A DNA stretch of 5,578 nucleotides, taken from positions 1-5,578 of the forward strand of contig DNQL01000147.1 of assembly GCA_003500765.1 (NCBI GenBank), written 5' to 3'. Position 1 is the stretch's first letter. The number at the start of each line of letters is the position of its first letter. Below the pieces are notes generated by a model, which ran no database searches, was not told the origin of the DNA, and saw only the letters and a program-made list of their open reading frames with translations. The position numbers were made by a program, and so were the translations under genes. Shown piece after piece: positions 1 to 5,578 of the stretch. Source of the stretch: Elusimicrobiota bacterium (lineage in GTDB: Bacteria; Elusimicrobiota; Elusimicrobia; Elusimicrobiales; UBA9959).

Positions 1-74
1 GGCGCGGGGTCCCCGGCGCAGCCGGCGGCCAGCGCCGCGCTCATGGCTATCAGAAAGCATATCTGTCTTTTCAT
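1..74 (-). CDS. Partial lipoprotein precursor (N-terminus only; function unknown)
   Basis: Only the first 24 codons are in the window; the gene runs off the left edge. It begins ATG-AAA-AGA and encodes a short basic N-terminus (MKRQ), a hydrophobic stretch (ICFLIAMSAALAA) and then a lipobox, ALAAGC, with the presumed lipidated cysteine at residue 19. This is a textbook signal peptidase II signal, so the product should be exported and membrane-anchored through an N-terminal lipid. The start is supported by a strong Shine-Dalgarno sequence 5 bases upstream. The gene follows the secreted SUOX-fold gene by 19 bases on the same strand, so the two are very probably co-transcribed and may act together in the periplasm. 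Nothing of the mature domain is visible: it could be a solute-binding lipoprotein or any other envelope protein, and no function is assigned. Confidence 0.8.
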   Translation of the reverse strand, partial: MKRQICFLIAMSAALAAGCAGDPA

Positions 75-79
75 GGTCT

Positions 80-86
80 CTCCTCC
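80..86 (-). promoter_or_regulatory. Ribosome binding site of the partial lipoprotein gene
   Basis: On the minus strand the sequence reads GGAGGAG, then five bases (AGACC), then ATG. It lies in the 19-base gap after the upstream stop codon, and it fixes the start of the lipoprotein gene at base 74 even though most of that gene is missing. Confidence 0.75.
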
Positions 87-93
87 AGCCGTC

Positions 94-1101
94 TCAGGGC
101 CTGGTTATCCCGACTTTGGACATCCCGCGCACATTCCTGTCCACGAAGAAGTCGGCCGGGGAGAAGAGCGAGAAGCGCCCGTCCTCCGCCTTGCCGTTGT
201 CCACAACCAAAAAGTCGGCGTTGTCGCCGCGGTTGATCAACTCGGAGAGGCTGAAAGCCGCCCGGTAAGCGTCACCGGCCGATACCGCTACGAGATAAGA
301 GCCGGACTCCTGCGGCGATATGCCCGTCCGGACCAGCGCGCCCCTGAAAAGGAACCCTTCGACTTTCTTCATGCCCTTGAAGCCGGTGCCGTGACCGTAG
401 CCGGCCGCTTCATAGGTCCTGATCCCGGCCTTACCCGCGCCCTTTACCTCGAAGGTCCCGCCGGCGTGTGTCACGCTGAACGCAGGCGCGTATACATGCT
501 TGTGTTTTTCTCCGGGGAAATCTCCGGGCAGCGAGCGTACCGTTATCTTCGACGGGGCAGCGATGAACCGGCAGTTATAGAGGTCCTTCGTGGCCACCAG
601 CCTGGGGCCCTGCGGCAGCGGCCAGTCCTTATCCGTTCTACGCTTGGGCGCGGTGACCGAGCGAGCCGAGGCGGCTATCAGCGCGCCGAAGCCGTCGGCG
701 GCGTAGAATATCTCGCCCCAACTGAAGACGGCCTTCTCGCCGGCGGCGTTCTCGACCGTGACGAAAAGGTCGGTCTCGGGGCGAAAATATTCCCGGGCTT
801 TTTTTACGGGCCGGCCTTTGAGTATGTCGTAAAGGGAGTAGCCAGAATAGAAATGAGCGCCCTTAAAAACGGCCTTGCCGTCCTCCCAGGCCACCTCCCT
901 CACTGCGGCCTGGCGCAGGGGCAGTCCCGCGAGGTCCACCGGCCCCGGGTTCTCCACCTCCCCTTCCACCGCCACGACGCCGGCCTCGTACCGGGCCTCC
1001 GGCCCCGTCTCGTAAAAACTGTTCGAAGCCTCCTGGGCGCGCGCCGCCCCGGCGGCCAGCGCCAGACAGCCCGTCATTACGATGCAGATGGCAGCTCTCA
1101 T
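94..1101 (-). CDS. Secreted protein with two sulfite-oxidase-like (molybdopterin-binding fold) modules
   Basis: 335 residues. Residues 1-22 form a signal peptide (MRAAICIV, hydrophobic core, then AARA before QE), so the protein is probably periplasmic; the AxA site suits signal peptidase I. Residues about 42-190 resemble the SUOX / oxidoreductase molybdopterin-binding fold: VEGEVENPGPVDL, a strand-loop SGYSLYDILKG (86-96), VTVENAAGEKAVFSWGEI, then GPRLV (165-169) and a closing ITVRS. Residues about 205-333 repeat the second half of that pattern: FLFRGALVRTGIS (250-262), LVAVSAGDAYRAAFSLSELI, and FSLFSPADFFVDRNVRGMSKV. In catalytic sulfite oxidases and MsrP a cysteine binds molybdenum; here the only mature cysteine is C177 (LYNCRF), not in the usual context, so enzymatic activity is doubtful and a binding or carrier role is possible. 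The start is chosen for the signal peptide and a GGAGGG site (1105-1110) three bases upstream. Substrate and partner are unknown; the lipoprotein gene follows in the same unit. Confidence 0.75.
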   Translation of the reverse strand: MRAAICIVMTGCLALAAGAARAQEASNSFYETGPEARYEAGVVAVEGEVENPGPVDLAGLPLRQAAVREVAWEDGKAVFKGAHFYSGYSLYDILKGRPVKKAREYFRPETDLFVTVENAAGEKAVFSWGEIFYAADGFGALIAASARSVTAPKRRTDKDWPLPQGPRLVATKDLYNCRFIAAPSKITVRSLPGDFPGEKHKHVYAPAFSVTHAGGTFEVKGAGKAGIRTYEAAGYGHGTGFKGMKKVEGFLFRGALVRTGISPQESGSYLVAVSAGDAYRAAFSLSELINRGDNADFLVVDNGKAEDGRFSLFSPADFFVDRNVRGMSKVGITRP

Positions 1102-1126
1102 TATCCCTCCGTCGCTTTCACTGATA

Positions 1127-1138
1127 GAACATAATGTT
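1127..1138. promoter_or_regulatory. Small palindrome in the divergent control region, candidate operator
   Basis: AACATAATGTT (1128-1138) is a perfect inverted repeat with 5-bp arms and one central base, preceded by G. It overlaps the proposed -35 element of the LysR gene by three bases, so a bound protein there could block or assist that promoter. A related sequence, GAACATTATG, occurs at 2150-2159 ahead of the dehydrogenase gene. It does not show the classic T-N11-A LysR box. It is a candidate only. Confidence 0.3.
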
Positions 1139-1164
1139 ACAAAAAGCGGATTTATTAATATAAT
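1136..1164 (+). promoter_or_regulatory. Sigma-70-type promoter of the LysR-type regulator gene
   Basis: GTTACA (1136-1141) matches the -35 consensus TTGACA at four of six positions. It is followed by a 17-base spacer and a perfect TATAAT -10 (1159-1164). This lies in an AT-rich island in otherwise GC-rich DNA. Transcription would be expected to start near 1170-1172, only about five bases before the annotated ATG. It is a sequence prediction only; the spacing and perfect -10 make it the best promoter in the window. Confidence 0.6.
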
Positions 1165-1174
1165 TCATTATATT
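1157..1174. repeat. 18-bp perfect palindrome spanning divergent -10 elements
   Basis: AATATAATTCATTATATT consists of two 8-bp arms around a TC centre. Because of the symmetry, TATAAT is read on the plus strand at 1159-1164 and on the minus strand at 1167-1172. It may be a dimeric regulator's operator, a shared promoter core for the two divergent genes, or both. A minus-strand start from this -10 would leave a leader of about 60 bases before the secreted-protein gene, but I see no good minus-strand -35 at 16-18 bases, so promoter activity on that strand is weakly supported. Confidence 0.5.
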
Positions 1175-1175
1175 C

Positions 1176-2114
1176 ATGGATGAGATGAAAGAAATTCATA
1201 TCAAGGGCGTGCCGCTGCGGCTGGACCTCTACCAGTTGCGGGCTTTTTTCGTCTCCGCCCAGACGCTCAACCTGACCGAGGCGGCCGGGCGCCTCTATGT
1301 AACGCAGTCGGCCATAAGCCACGCGATAAAGAAACTGGAAACGAGCGCGGGCGCGGAACTGCTCAGGAAAGCCGGGCGGCGGCTGGCGCTGACCGAGGCC
1401 GGCAGGACCCTCTACCGCGCCTGCGAGACGGTCTTTTACGAGCTGGAGAAGGTCGAGGAGGCGCTCAGGTCCGGCGGCGCGGGCAGGGCCGGCGCCATAA
1501 GGCTCGGCACCACGGTGGAATTCGGCACCACGCTGCTGGTAAAGCACCTGGCGCCGTTCATCCGCCGCAATCCAGAGGTCCGGCTCGACCTCCATTTCAG
1601 CCACGACCTGCTGCGCCCCCTGCTCAACGACGAGGTGGACCTGGTCATCGACTGCCGCGACCACCGGGAGCCGGGGCTGGAGAAGACGCCGCTGTTCCGG
1701 GAAGAGTACGCCGTCATAGCCTCTCCCGCGCTGGCCGCGGGCCTGCGGCGGCCCGGCGACCTGGACCGCTTAACGGTACTCTCGCTGGACAAGGGCTGCT
1801 CCTGGTGGAAGAATTTCCTCGACGCCCTGCCGGCGGCGGAGCGGCCCTCTTTCCCGCGCGTGATGGAGCTAAACCATATCCGCGGCGTCATAAACGCGGC
1901 CCTGGAATCCGTCGGGGTCGGATTCGTCCCCAAGTATTGCGTGACCAAGGAGCTCAAGTCCGGCGCGCTGCGCCACGTCTTTCCTTCCCTCGTGCTGCTG
2001 GAGGACCGCTTCGCCGTCTACCAGAAATCGAAAAGAGCCGGATTGGAACGCCACCGGCTCCTCGTGAAATACCTCTCCGGCATACGGGCCGCCCACCTGC
2101 GGCGCGCCTCCTGA
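1176..2114 (+). CDS. LysR-type transcriptional regulator
   Basis: 312 residues, normal for a LysR-type regulator. The N-terminal winged helix-turn-helix lies at about residues 17-76 (DLYQLRAFF, then LTEAAGRLYVTQSAISHAIKKLE with recognition helix around 43-55), followed by a linker helix (about 76-98) and a two-lobed effector-binding domain (about 105-308; AIRLGTT, VDLVIDC, GVGFVPKYCV). It should act as a DNA-binding oligomer whose activity depends on a small ligand, which the sequence does not reveal. The start is uncertain: no Shine-Dalgarno sequence precedes the ATG at 1176, and family members usually begin within a few residues of DLYQLR, which would fit the GTG at 1209; an ATG at 1185 is a third option. 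It is divergent from the secreted-protein unit and lies 101 bases upstream of the dehydrogenase gene in the same direction. These are its most likely targets, along with its own promoter, and it may be co-transcribed with the dehydrogenase. Family assignment is secure; its regulon is inferred. Confidence 0.92.
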   Translation: MDEMKEIHIKGVPLRLDLYQLRAFFVSAQTLNLTEAAGRLYVTQSAISHAIKKLETSAGAELLRKAGRRLALTEAGRTLYRACETVFYELEKVEEALRSGGAGRAGAIRLGTTVEFGTTLLVKHLAPFIRRNPEVRLDLHFSHDLLRPLLNDEVDLVIDCRDHREPGLEKTPLFREEYAVIASPALAAGLRRPGDLDRLTVLSLDKGCSWWKNFLDALPAAERPSFPRVMELNHIRGVINAALESVGVGFVPKYCVTKELKSGALRHVFPSLVLLEDRFAVYQKSKRAGLERHRLLVKYLSGIRAAHLRRAS

Positions 2115-2159
2115 TCCCCGCGGCGCACGCCCGCGTTCATACCTGCCATGAACATTATG

Positions 2160-2179
2160 CGCTTCTCCGGCGGAGAGCG
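2160..2179 (+). other. Imperfect RNA hairpin between the regulator and dehydrogenase genes
   Basis: CGCTTCTCC and GGAGAGCG can pair as an 8-bp stem with one bulged T (2164) and a GGC loop (2169-2171). No run of T follows, so it is not a convincing intrinsic terminator. It sits 36 bases before the dehydrogenase ATG and leaves that ribosome site free. It could be a processing or stability element in a regulator-dehydrogenase transcript, or simply chance pairing in GC-rich DNA. Confidence 0.3.
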
Positions 2180-2203
2180 AACTGTTAGCATTTCCCCCGC
2201 GAC

Positions 2204-2210
2204 AAGGAGG
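2204..2210 (+). promoter_or_regulatory. Strong ribosome binding site of the dehydrogenase gene
   Basis: AAGGAGG is followed by five bases (AGATC) and then ATG at 2216. This near-consensus site confirms the start and suggests efficient translation, in contrast to the regulator gene just upstream, which has no recognisable site. Confidence 0.8.
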
Positions 2211-2215
2211 AGATC

Positions 2216-3844
2216 ATGAACGCTTTATTGAAAGTCCCCGGCCCCGTCAACGAACCCATACTGGACTACGCGCCCGGCAGCGTAGAGCGCAAAGAGCTCA
2301 AGGACAGGCTCGCGGAACTCCGCGGCCAGGTCATAGACATTCCCCTCATCATAGGCGGCAAGGAGATACGCACCGGCCGCACCGCGGACATCACCATACC
2401 GCACGAGAACAAGAAGGTGATCGGCCGCTTCCACAAGGCCGGCCCCGGGGAAGTGCGGCTGGCCGTGCGCGCCGCCGCGCAGGCGCGTAAGACCTGGGCG
2501 AAGATGCCCTGGCACGCCCGCGCCGCCATCTTCCTCAAGGCCGCCGAACTGCTGGCCGGACCCTGGCGCTCTACACTCAACGCGGCCACCATGCTGGGCC
2601 AGTCCAAGAACCCGTTCCAGGCCGAGATAGACTCCGCCTGCGAGCTGGTGGACTTCTACCGCTTCAACACTTATTTCGCCGAGCGGATCTACTCCGACCA
2701 GCCCTTCTCGCCGCGCGGCGAGTGGAACTACATGGACTACCGCCCGCTCGAGGGCTTCGTCTTCGCCGTCACACCTTTCAACTTCACCTCTATAGCCGGC
2801 AACCTGCCGACGGCCCCGGCCATCATGGGCAATACCGTGCTCTGGAAGCCGGCCTCCACGGCCGTCTACTCCGGATATTTCCTAATGAAGCTCTGGCAGG
2901 CCGCGGGCCTGCCCAACGGCGTCATCAACATGCTGCCCGGCTCCGGCGGCGAGGTCGGCGGCCCGGTCATCGACAGCGGCGACTTCATGGGCCTGCACTT
3001 CACCGGCTCGACCGGGGTCTTTAACGGCATGTGGGAGACCATCGTCAGGAACTTCGGCAGGTACAAGGGCTACCCGCGCATAGTCGGCGAGACCGGCGGC
3101 AAGGATTTCATCTTCGCCCACCCGTCGTGCGACCAGGAAGCGCTTAAATGCGCCATCGTGCGCGGCTCCTACGAGTTCCAGGGCCAGAAATGCTCGGCCG
3201 CCAGCCGCGCCTATATCCCCAAGTCGGTATGGAACAGGATAAAGGACGACCTCGTCGGCCAGATAGAGGGACTTAAGATGGGCCCGGCCGAGGACTTCAC
3301 CAACTTCGTCAACGCCGTCATAGACAAGAACGCCTTCGCCAGCATCACGGAGTATATCGACTACGCCGCCAGGGACCGCGGCGCGCAGATACTGGCCGGC
3401 GGAAAATACGACAGCTCCAGGGGCTGGTTCATCCGCCCGACGCTGATAAAAGCGTCCAGGCCGGACTTCAAGACGATGCGGGAGGAGATCTTCGGCCCCG
3501 TTATGACGGTATACGTCTACGACGACAAGAAGTTCGACGAGACGCTGCGCCTCTGCGACAGCACCTCGCCTTACGCGCTTACCGGCGCGATATTCGCGCA
3601 GGACAGGGCCGCCATACTGAAAGCTTTCGACCGCCTGGAGAACGCCGCCGGCAATTTCTACATCAACGACAAGCCGACCGGCGCCGTGGTGGGCCAGCAG
3701 CCCTTCGGCGGGGCCAGGGCCAGCGGCACCAACGACAAAGCCGGCTCGCCGCTCAACATGATAAGGTGGACTTCGCCGCGCGCGGTCAAGGAGAACTTCG
3801 CGCCGCCCTACGACTACCGCTACCCGTTCATGACGGAGAAGTGA
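2216..3844 (+). CDS. pruA: L-glutamate gamma-semialdehyde (1-pyrroline-5-carboxylate) dehydrogenase, ALDH4 type
   Basis: 542 residues, cytoplasmic. It oxidises glutamate gamma-semialdehyde, in equilibrium with 1-pyrroline-5-carboxylate, to glutamate with NAD+, the second step of proline breakdown (EC 1.2.1.88). Aldehyde dehydrogenase landmarks are all present: TPFNFTS with N189, WKPAS with cofactor-binding K211, HFTGSTGVF (261-269), GETGGKD with general base E292, GQKCSAASR with nucleophile C326, EEIFGPV with E424, and PFGGARASGTNDKAG (496-510). The length, the long N-terminal extension, PLIIGGKE and the C-terminal IRWTSPRAVKENF favour the monofunctional ALDH4A1-like family found in mitochondria and scattered bacteria, rather than the PutA fusion or the shorter RocA type. 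No proline dehydrogenase domain is fused or adjacent, so proline oxidation must be encoded elsewhere, or the enzyme serves ornithine or arginine breakdown. The gene is probably controlled by the LysR-type regulator just upstream. Its last 17 bases overlap the convergent kinase gene, and no terminator is seen. Confidence 0.93.
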   Translation: MNALLKVPGPVNEPILDYAPGSVERKELKDRLAELRGQVIDIPLIIGGKEIRTGRTADITIPHENKKVIGRFHKAGPGEVRLAVRAAAQARKTWAKMPWHARAAIFLKAAELLAGPWRSTLNAATMLGQSKNPFQAEIDSACELVDFYRFNTYFAERIYSDQPFSPRGEWNYMDYRPLEGFVFAVTPFNFTSIAGNLPTAPAIMGNTVLWKPASTAVYSGYFLMKLWQAAGLPNGVINMLPGSGGEVGGPVIDSGDFMGLHFTGSTGVFNGMWETIVRNFGRYKGYPRIVGETGGKDFIFAHPSCDQEALKCAIVRGSYEFQGQKCSAASRAYIPKSVWNRIKDDLVGQIEGLKMGPAEDFTNFVNAVIDKNAFASITEYIDYAARDRGAQILAGGKYDSSRGWFIRPTLIKASRPDFKTMREEIFGPVMTVYVYDDKKFDETLRLCDSTSPYALTGAIFAQDRAAILKAFDRLENAAGNFYINDKPTGAVVGQQPFGGARASGTNDKAGSPLNMIRWTSPRAVKENFAPPYDYRYPFMTEK

Positions 3845-5578
3845 CCGGCAGGTAGACCCGGAACTCGGTGCCGCGGCCGGGGGCGCTGTCGACCTCTATG
3901 CCCCCGCCCAGCTGGGCGACGACGCCGTAGACGATGGAGAGCCCCAGCCCCGTGCCCTCGCCCTCGGGCTTGGTGGTGAAGAAAGGCTCGAAGAGATGCG
4001 ACATGACTTCGGGGCTCATGCCTGAGCCGGTGTCCCGAACGGAAAGCACCGCGTAGCGGCCGGCCGGCGCGGACGGCTTCATGCCGGGCCGGGGCTCCTT
4101 TATCTCCGCCGGGAAGACGGAGACGGTTATCGTGCCCTCCGCCTCGATGGCGTCACGGGCGTTTATGACCAGGTTCATAACGACCTGCGACAGGCGGCCG
4201 GTGTCGGCCGTGACCCTGCCGGCGTCCGGCGGGAAGCGGGTCTCGAGCTTTACGCCGGAGCCCATCAGCCGCTTCAGCATGCGGCAGGCGTTCTCCGCCG
4301 CCGCGCCCAGGTCCAGCTCCTCCAGCTTAAGCTCGCTCTTGCGGCCGAGAGCGGTCAGCTGGCGGGTCAGCGAAGACCCGCGCGCGGCCGCCCGGATTAT
4401 ATCTTCCACCTGCGCTTCGGCCGGCGCGCCGTCCGGAAGACTCATGCGCAGCAGGTCGGCCGAGCCTCTGATGGCGGCCAGGATATTATTGAAATCGTGG
4501 GCGATGCCGCCCGCCAGCCGGCCTACGACTTCCATCTTCTGGGCGCGCAGCAGTTCCGCGGTGCGGGCCTCCACTTTCTTCTCCAGGTCCCGGTTGAGGG
4601 CGAGTATCTCCGCCTGCGTTTTACGCCGGGCCGAGATGTCCCGGCAAAGGCCGACTATCCTGGGCCGGCCGCCGCGCGTGACCAGCGTCGCGTTTATCTC
4701 TATGGGCGTCAGCCCGCCGGCCGGGCCCGAGTAATCCAGTTCGAAATCCATCACCCGTCCGTCCCGCGCGGCCATGAGCACGGCTTCCCAGGCCTCCCGC
4801 TTGTTGTGGGCCGCGGACCAGTCCAGCACGCTGCGGCCCATTATCTCCTTGAGGTCCCGGTGGCCGCTGAGGCGGACATACTCGCGGTTGGCGTCGGTCA
4901 CCCGCCCTTCCATGTCCAGCACGACATAGCCGGTGCGCGTGGTCTCCACCAGCGCGCGGTAGAGGCTCTCGCTCTCGCGCAGGGAGCTCTCGGCCTCGGC
5001 CCGGGCCGTGACGTCCTCCAGGATGGACACCACTTTCATATCGCTGGTGACTATGCCGGTTATGAAAACGGTCCTGACCGAGCCGTCCCGGCAGGTCACC
5101 CGGTATTCCCCGCCGGGCATCTCCCTGCCCGTTTCGACGGAGTTCTTTATCCATTCGGCCCACATCTTCAGCAGGCCGGCCCTGTACGCCGGATCGGGAT
5201 AGGCGCGCAGCGTCCAGGCCTCCAGGGTGGGGATGTCGGGGAGAGTGTAGCCGAAAGAAGCGGTGAATTTGGCGTTTACGAACTCTATGGCGCCGCCCAT
5301 CTCGTGCACGGCGACCGCCACCGGGAGCCGCTCGAGTATCCGGCGCAGGGAGCCTTCGTTCTCGCGCAGGGCGGCCTCGACCCTGACCCTGTCGGTGACG
5401 TCCTCGAACATCACGAAGGCTTTGTCGCCGTGCAGGCGGCCCGACACGACTACGTCCCGGGGCGAGCCGTCCTTGCGGACCAGACGGAACCCGGAGGGAG
5501 GGATGTCCCCGCCGTTTTCCCGGGCCCCGCGCAGGGACTCCGCCCATCTCTCCATCATCGCCGCGCGCTCGGCCGGGT
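3828..5578 (-). CDS. Multi-PAS sensor histidine kinase, 5' end outside the window
   Basis: The reading frame is open to the right edge. A Met codon at 5558 lies inside a PAS fold, is preceded in frame by PAERAA and has no ribosome site, so the true start lies beyond. Counting from that Met: the end of one PAS domain (to about 60, RLVRKDGSPRDVVVSG, FEDVTDR), a second PAS (about 69-185, DGSVRTVFITG, LEDVTARAEAE), a third PAS (about 195-310, CRDISARR), a coiled-coil linker (about 312-342), a dimerisation/phosphoacceptor domain with H354 in GGIAHDFNN, then an ATPase domain with N box N466 (NLVINARDA), D509 (VRDTGSGM), LFEPFFTTK (522-530) and GEGTGLGLS (533-541). All catalytic boxes are intact, so it should autophosphorylate. 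There is no C-terminal receiver, so its response regulator is separate and not visible. No membrane segment occurs in this part; the signal is unknown. It ends convergently with the dehydrogenase gene and is probably unrelated to it. Confidence 0.92.
   Translation of the reverse strand, partial: PAERAAMMERWAESLRGARENGGDIPPSGFRLVRKDGSPRDVVVSGRLHGDKAFVMFEDVTDRVRVEAALRENEGSLRRILERLPVAVAVHEMGGAIEFVNAKFTASFGYTLPDIPTLEAWTLRAYPDPAYRAGLLKMWAEWIKNSVETGREMPGGEYRVTCRDGSVRTVFITGIVTSDMKVVSILEDVTARAEAESSLRESESLYRALVETTRTGYVVLDMEGRVTDANREYVRLSGHRDLKEIMGRSVLDWSAAHNKREAWEAVLMAARDGRVMDFELDYSGPAGGLTPIEINATLVTRGGRPRIVGLCRDISARRKTQAEILALNRDLEKKVEARTAELLRAQKMEVVGRLAGGIAHDFNNILAAIRGSADLLRMSLPDGAPAEAQVEDIIRAAARGSSLTRQLTALGRKSELKLEELDLGAAAENACRMLKRLMGSGVKLETRFPPDAGRVTADTGRLSQVVMNLVINARDAIEAEGTITVSVFPAEIKEPRPGMKPSAPAGRYAVLSVRDTGSGMSPEVMSHLFEPFFTTKPEGEGTGLGLSIVYGVVAQLGGGIEVDSAPGRGTEFRVYLPVTSPS

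Noticed and set aside
43..1134. Long plus-strand reading frame opposite the secreted SUOX-fold gene
   Set aside because: Its translation is rich in Arg, Gly and Pro with no recognisable domain, and it has no ribosome site. The minus-strand frame has a signal peptide, a family-like fold and a ribosome site, so this is its antisense shadow.
2122..2136. Possible sigma-54 promoter (GG...GC) before the dehydrogenase gene
   Set aside because: The GG and GC dinucleotides are not at the required 10-base spacing and the flanking consensus is missing.
2160..2179. Intrinsic terminator after the LysR-type regulator gene
   Set aside because: The hairpin is bulged and is followed by AACTGTTAGC rather than a T tract, so termination is not supported.
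4081..4734. Plus-strand frame of 217 codons opposite the kinase core
   Set aside because: Ser/Arg/Ala-rich translation without motifs; it lies opposite the H box and ATPase region of the kinase and is explained by GC-rich codon structure.
4621..5547. Long minus-strand frame of 308 codons inside the histidine kinase gene
   Set aside because: It is an alternative frame of the same strand with an Arg/Gly/Pro-rich low-information translation. The overlapping frame encodes clear PAS domains.
5556..5558. Met codon at 5558 as the true start of the histidine kinase
   Set aside because: The frame stays open upstream to the window edge, no ribosome site precedes it, and starting there would cut a PAS domain in half. 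The gene is treated as 5'-partial.
1..5578. Mobile elements, CRISPR arrays, tRNA or rRNA genes, attachment sites
   Set aside because: I saw no terminal inverted repeats, direct-repeat arrays, transposase or integrase motifs, or RNA-gene signatures; nearly all the DNA is accounted for by the four genes.

Overview
The window is a GC-rich stretch of bacterial chromosome with four genes and tight spacing. A secreted protein with an N-terminal signal peptide and a lipoprotein with a clear lipobox point to a bacterium with a cell envelope that exports and lipidates proteins. Ile ATA and Arg AGG codons are frequent despite the high GC. The aldehyde dehydrogenase is of the long, mitochondrial-like ALDH4 type. 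Together these suggest an uncultured Gram-negative lineage such as Elusimicrobiota or a deltaproteobacterial group, but this is low-confidence inference and no marker gene is present.

Layout. Bases 1-1101 hold a leftward two-gene unit: a secreted protein with two sulfite-oxidase-like (molybdopterin-binding fold) modules, followed 19 bases later by the first 24 codons of a lipoprotein that runs off the left edge. Bases 1102-1175 are an AT-rich divergent control region. It contains a good rightward sigma-70-type promoter and an 18-bp perfect palindrome, AATATAATTCATTATATT, which places a TATAAT hexamer on each strand. Bases 1176-2114 encode a LysR-type regulator reading right. After a 101-base gap with a small hairpin comes the L-glutamate gamma-semialdehyde (1-pyrroline-5-carboxylate) dehydrogenase gene, 2216-3844. 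Its stop lies inside the 3' end of a convergent multi-PAS sensor histidine kinase gene (3828 to the right edge), whose 5' end is outside the window.

Functional reading. The dehydrogenase carries out the last step of proline (and ornithine-derived semialdehyde) catabolism to glutamate. The LysR gene lies just upstream in the same direction and divergent from the secreted-protein unit, so it could control either side or both. No proline dehydrogenase domain or gene is present. The histidine kinase is convergent and probably belongs to a separate unit continuing to the right; its response regulator is not visible. No RNA genes, mobile elements, CRISPR arrays or long repeats were found. The least ordinary content is the duplicated SUOX-fold protein without an evident metal-ligand cysteine, and the symmetric divergent promoter with a nearly leaderless regulator gene. 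I see no convincing evidence of a wholly new system.
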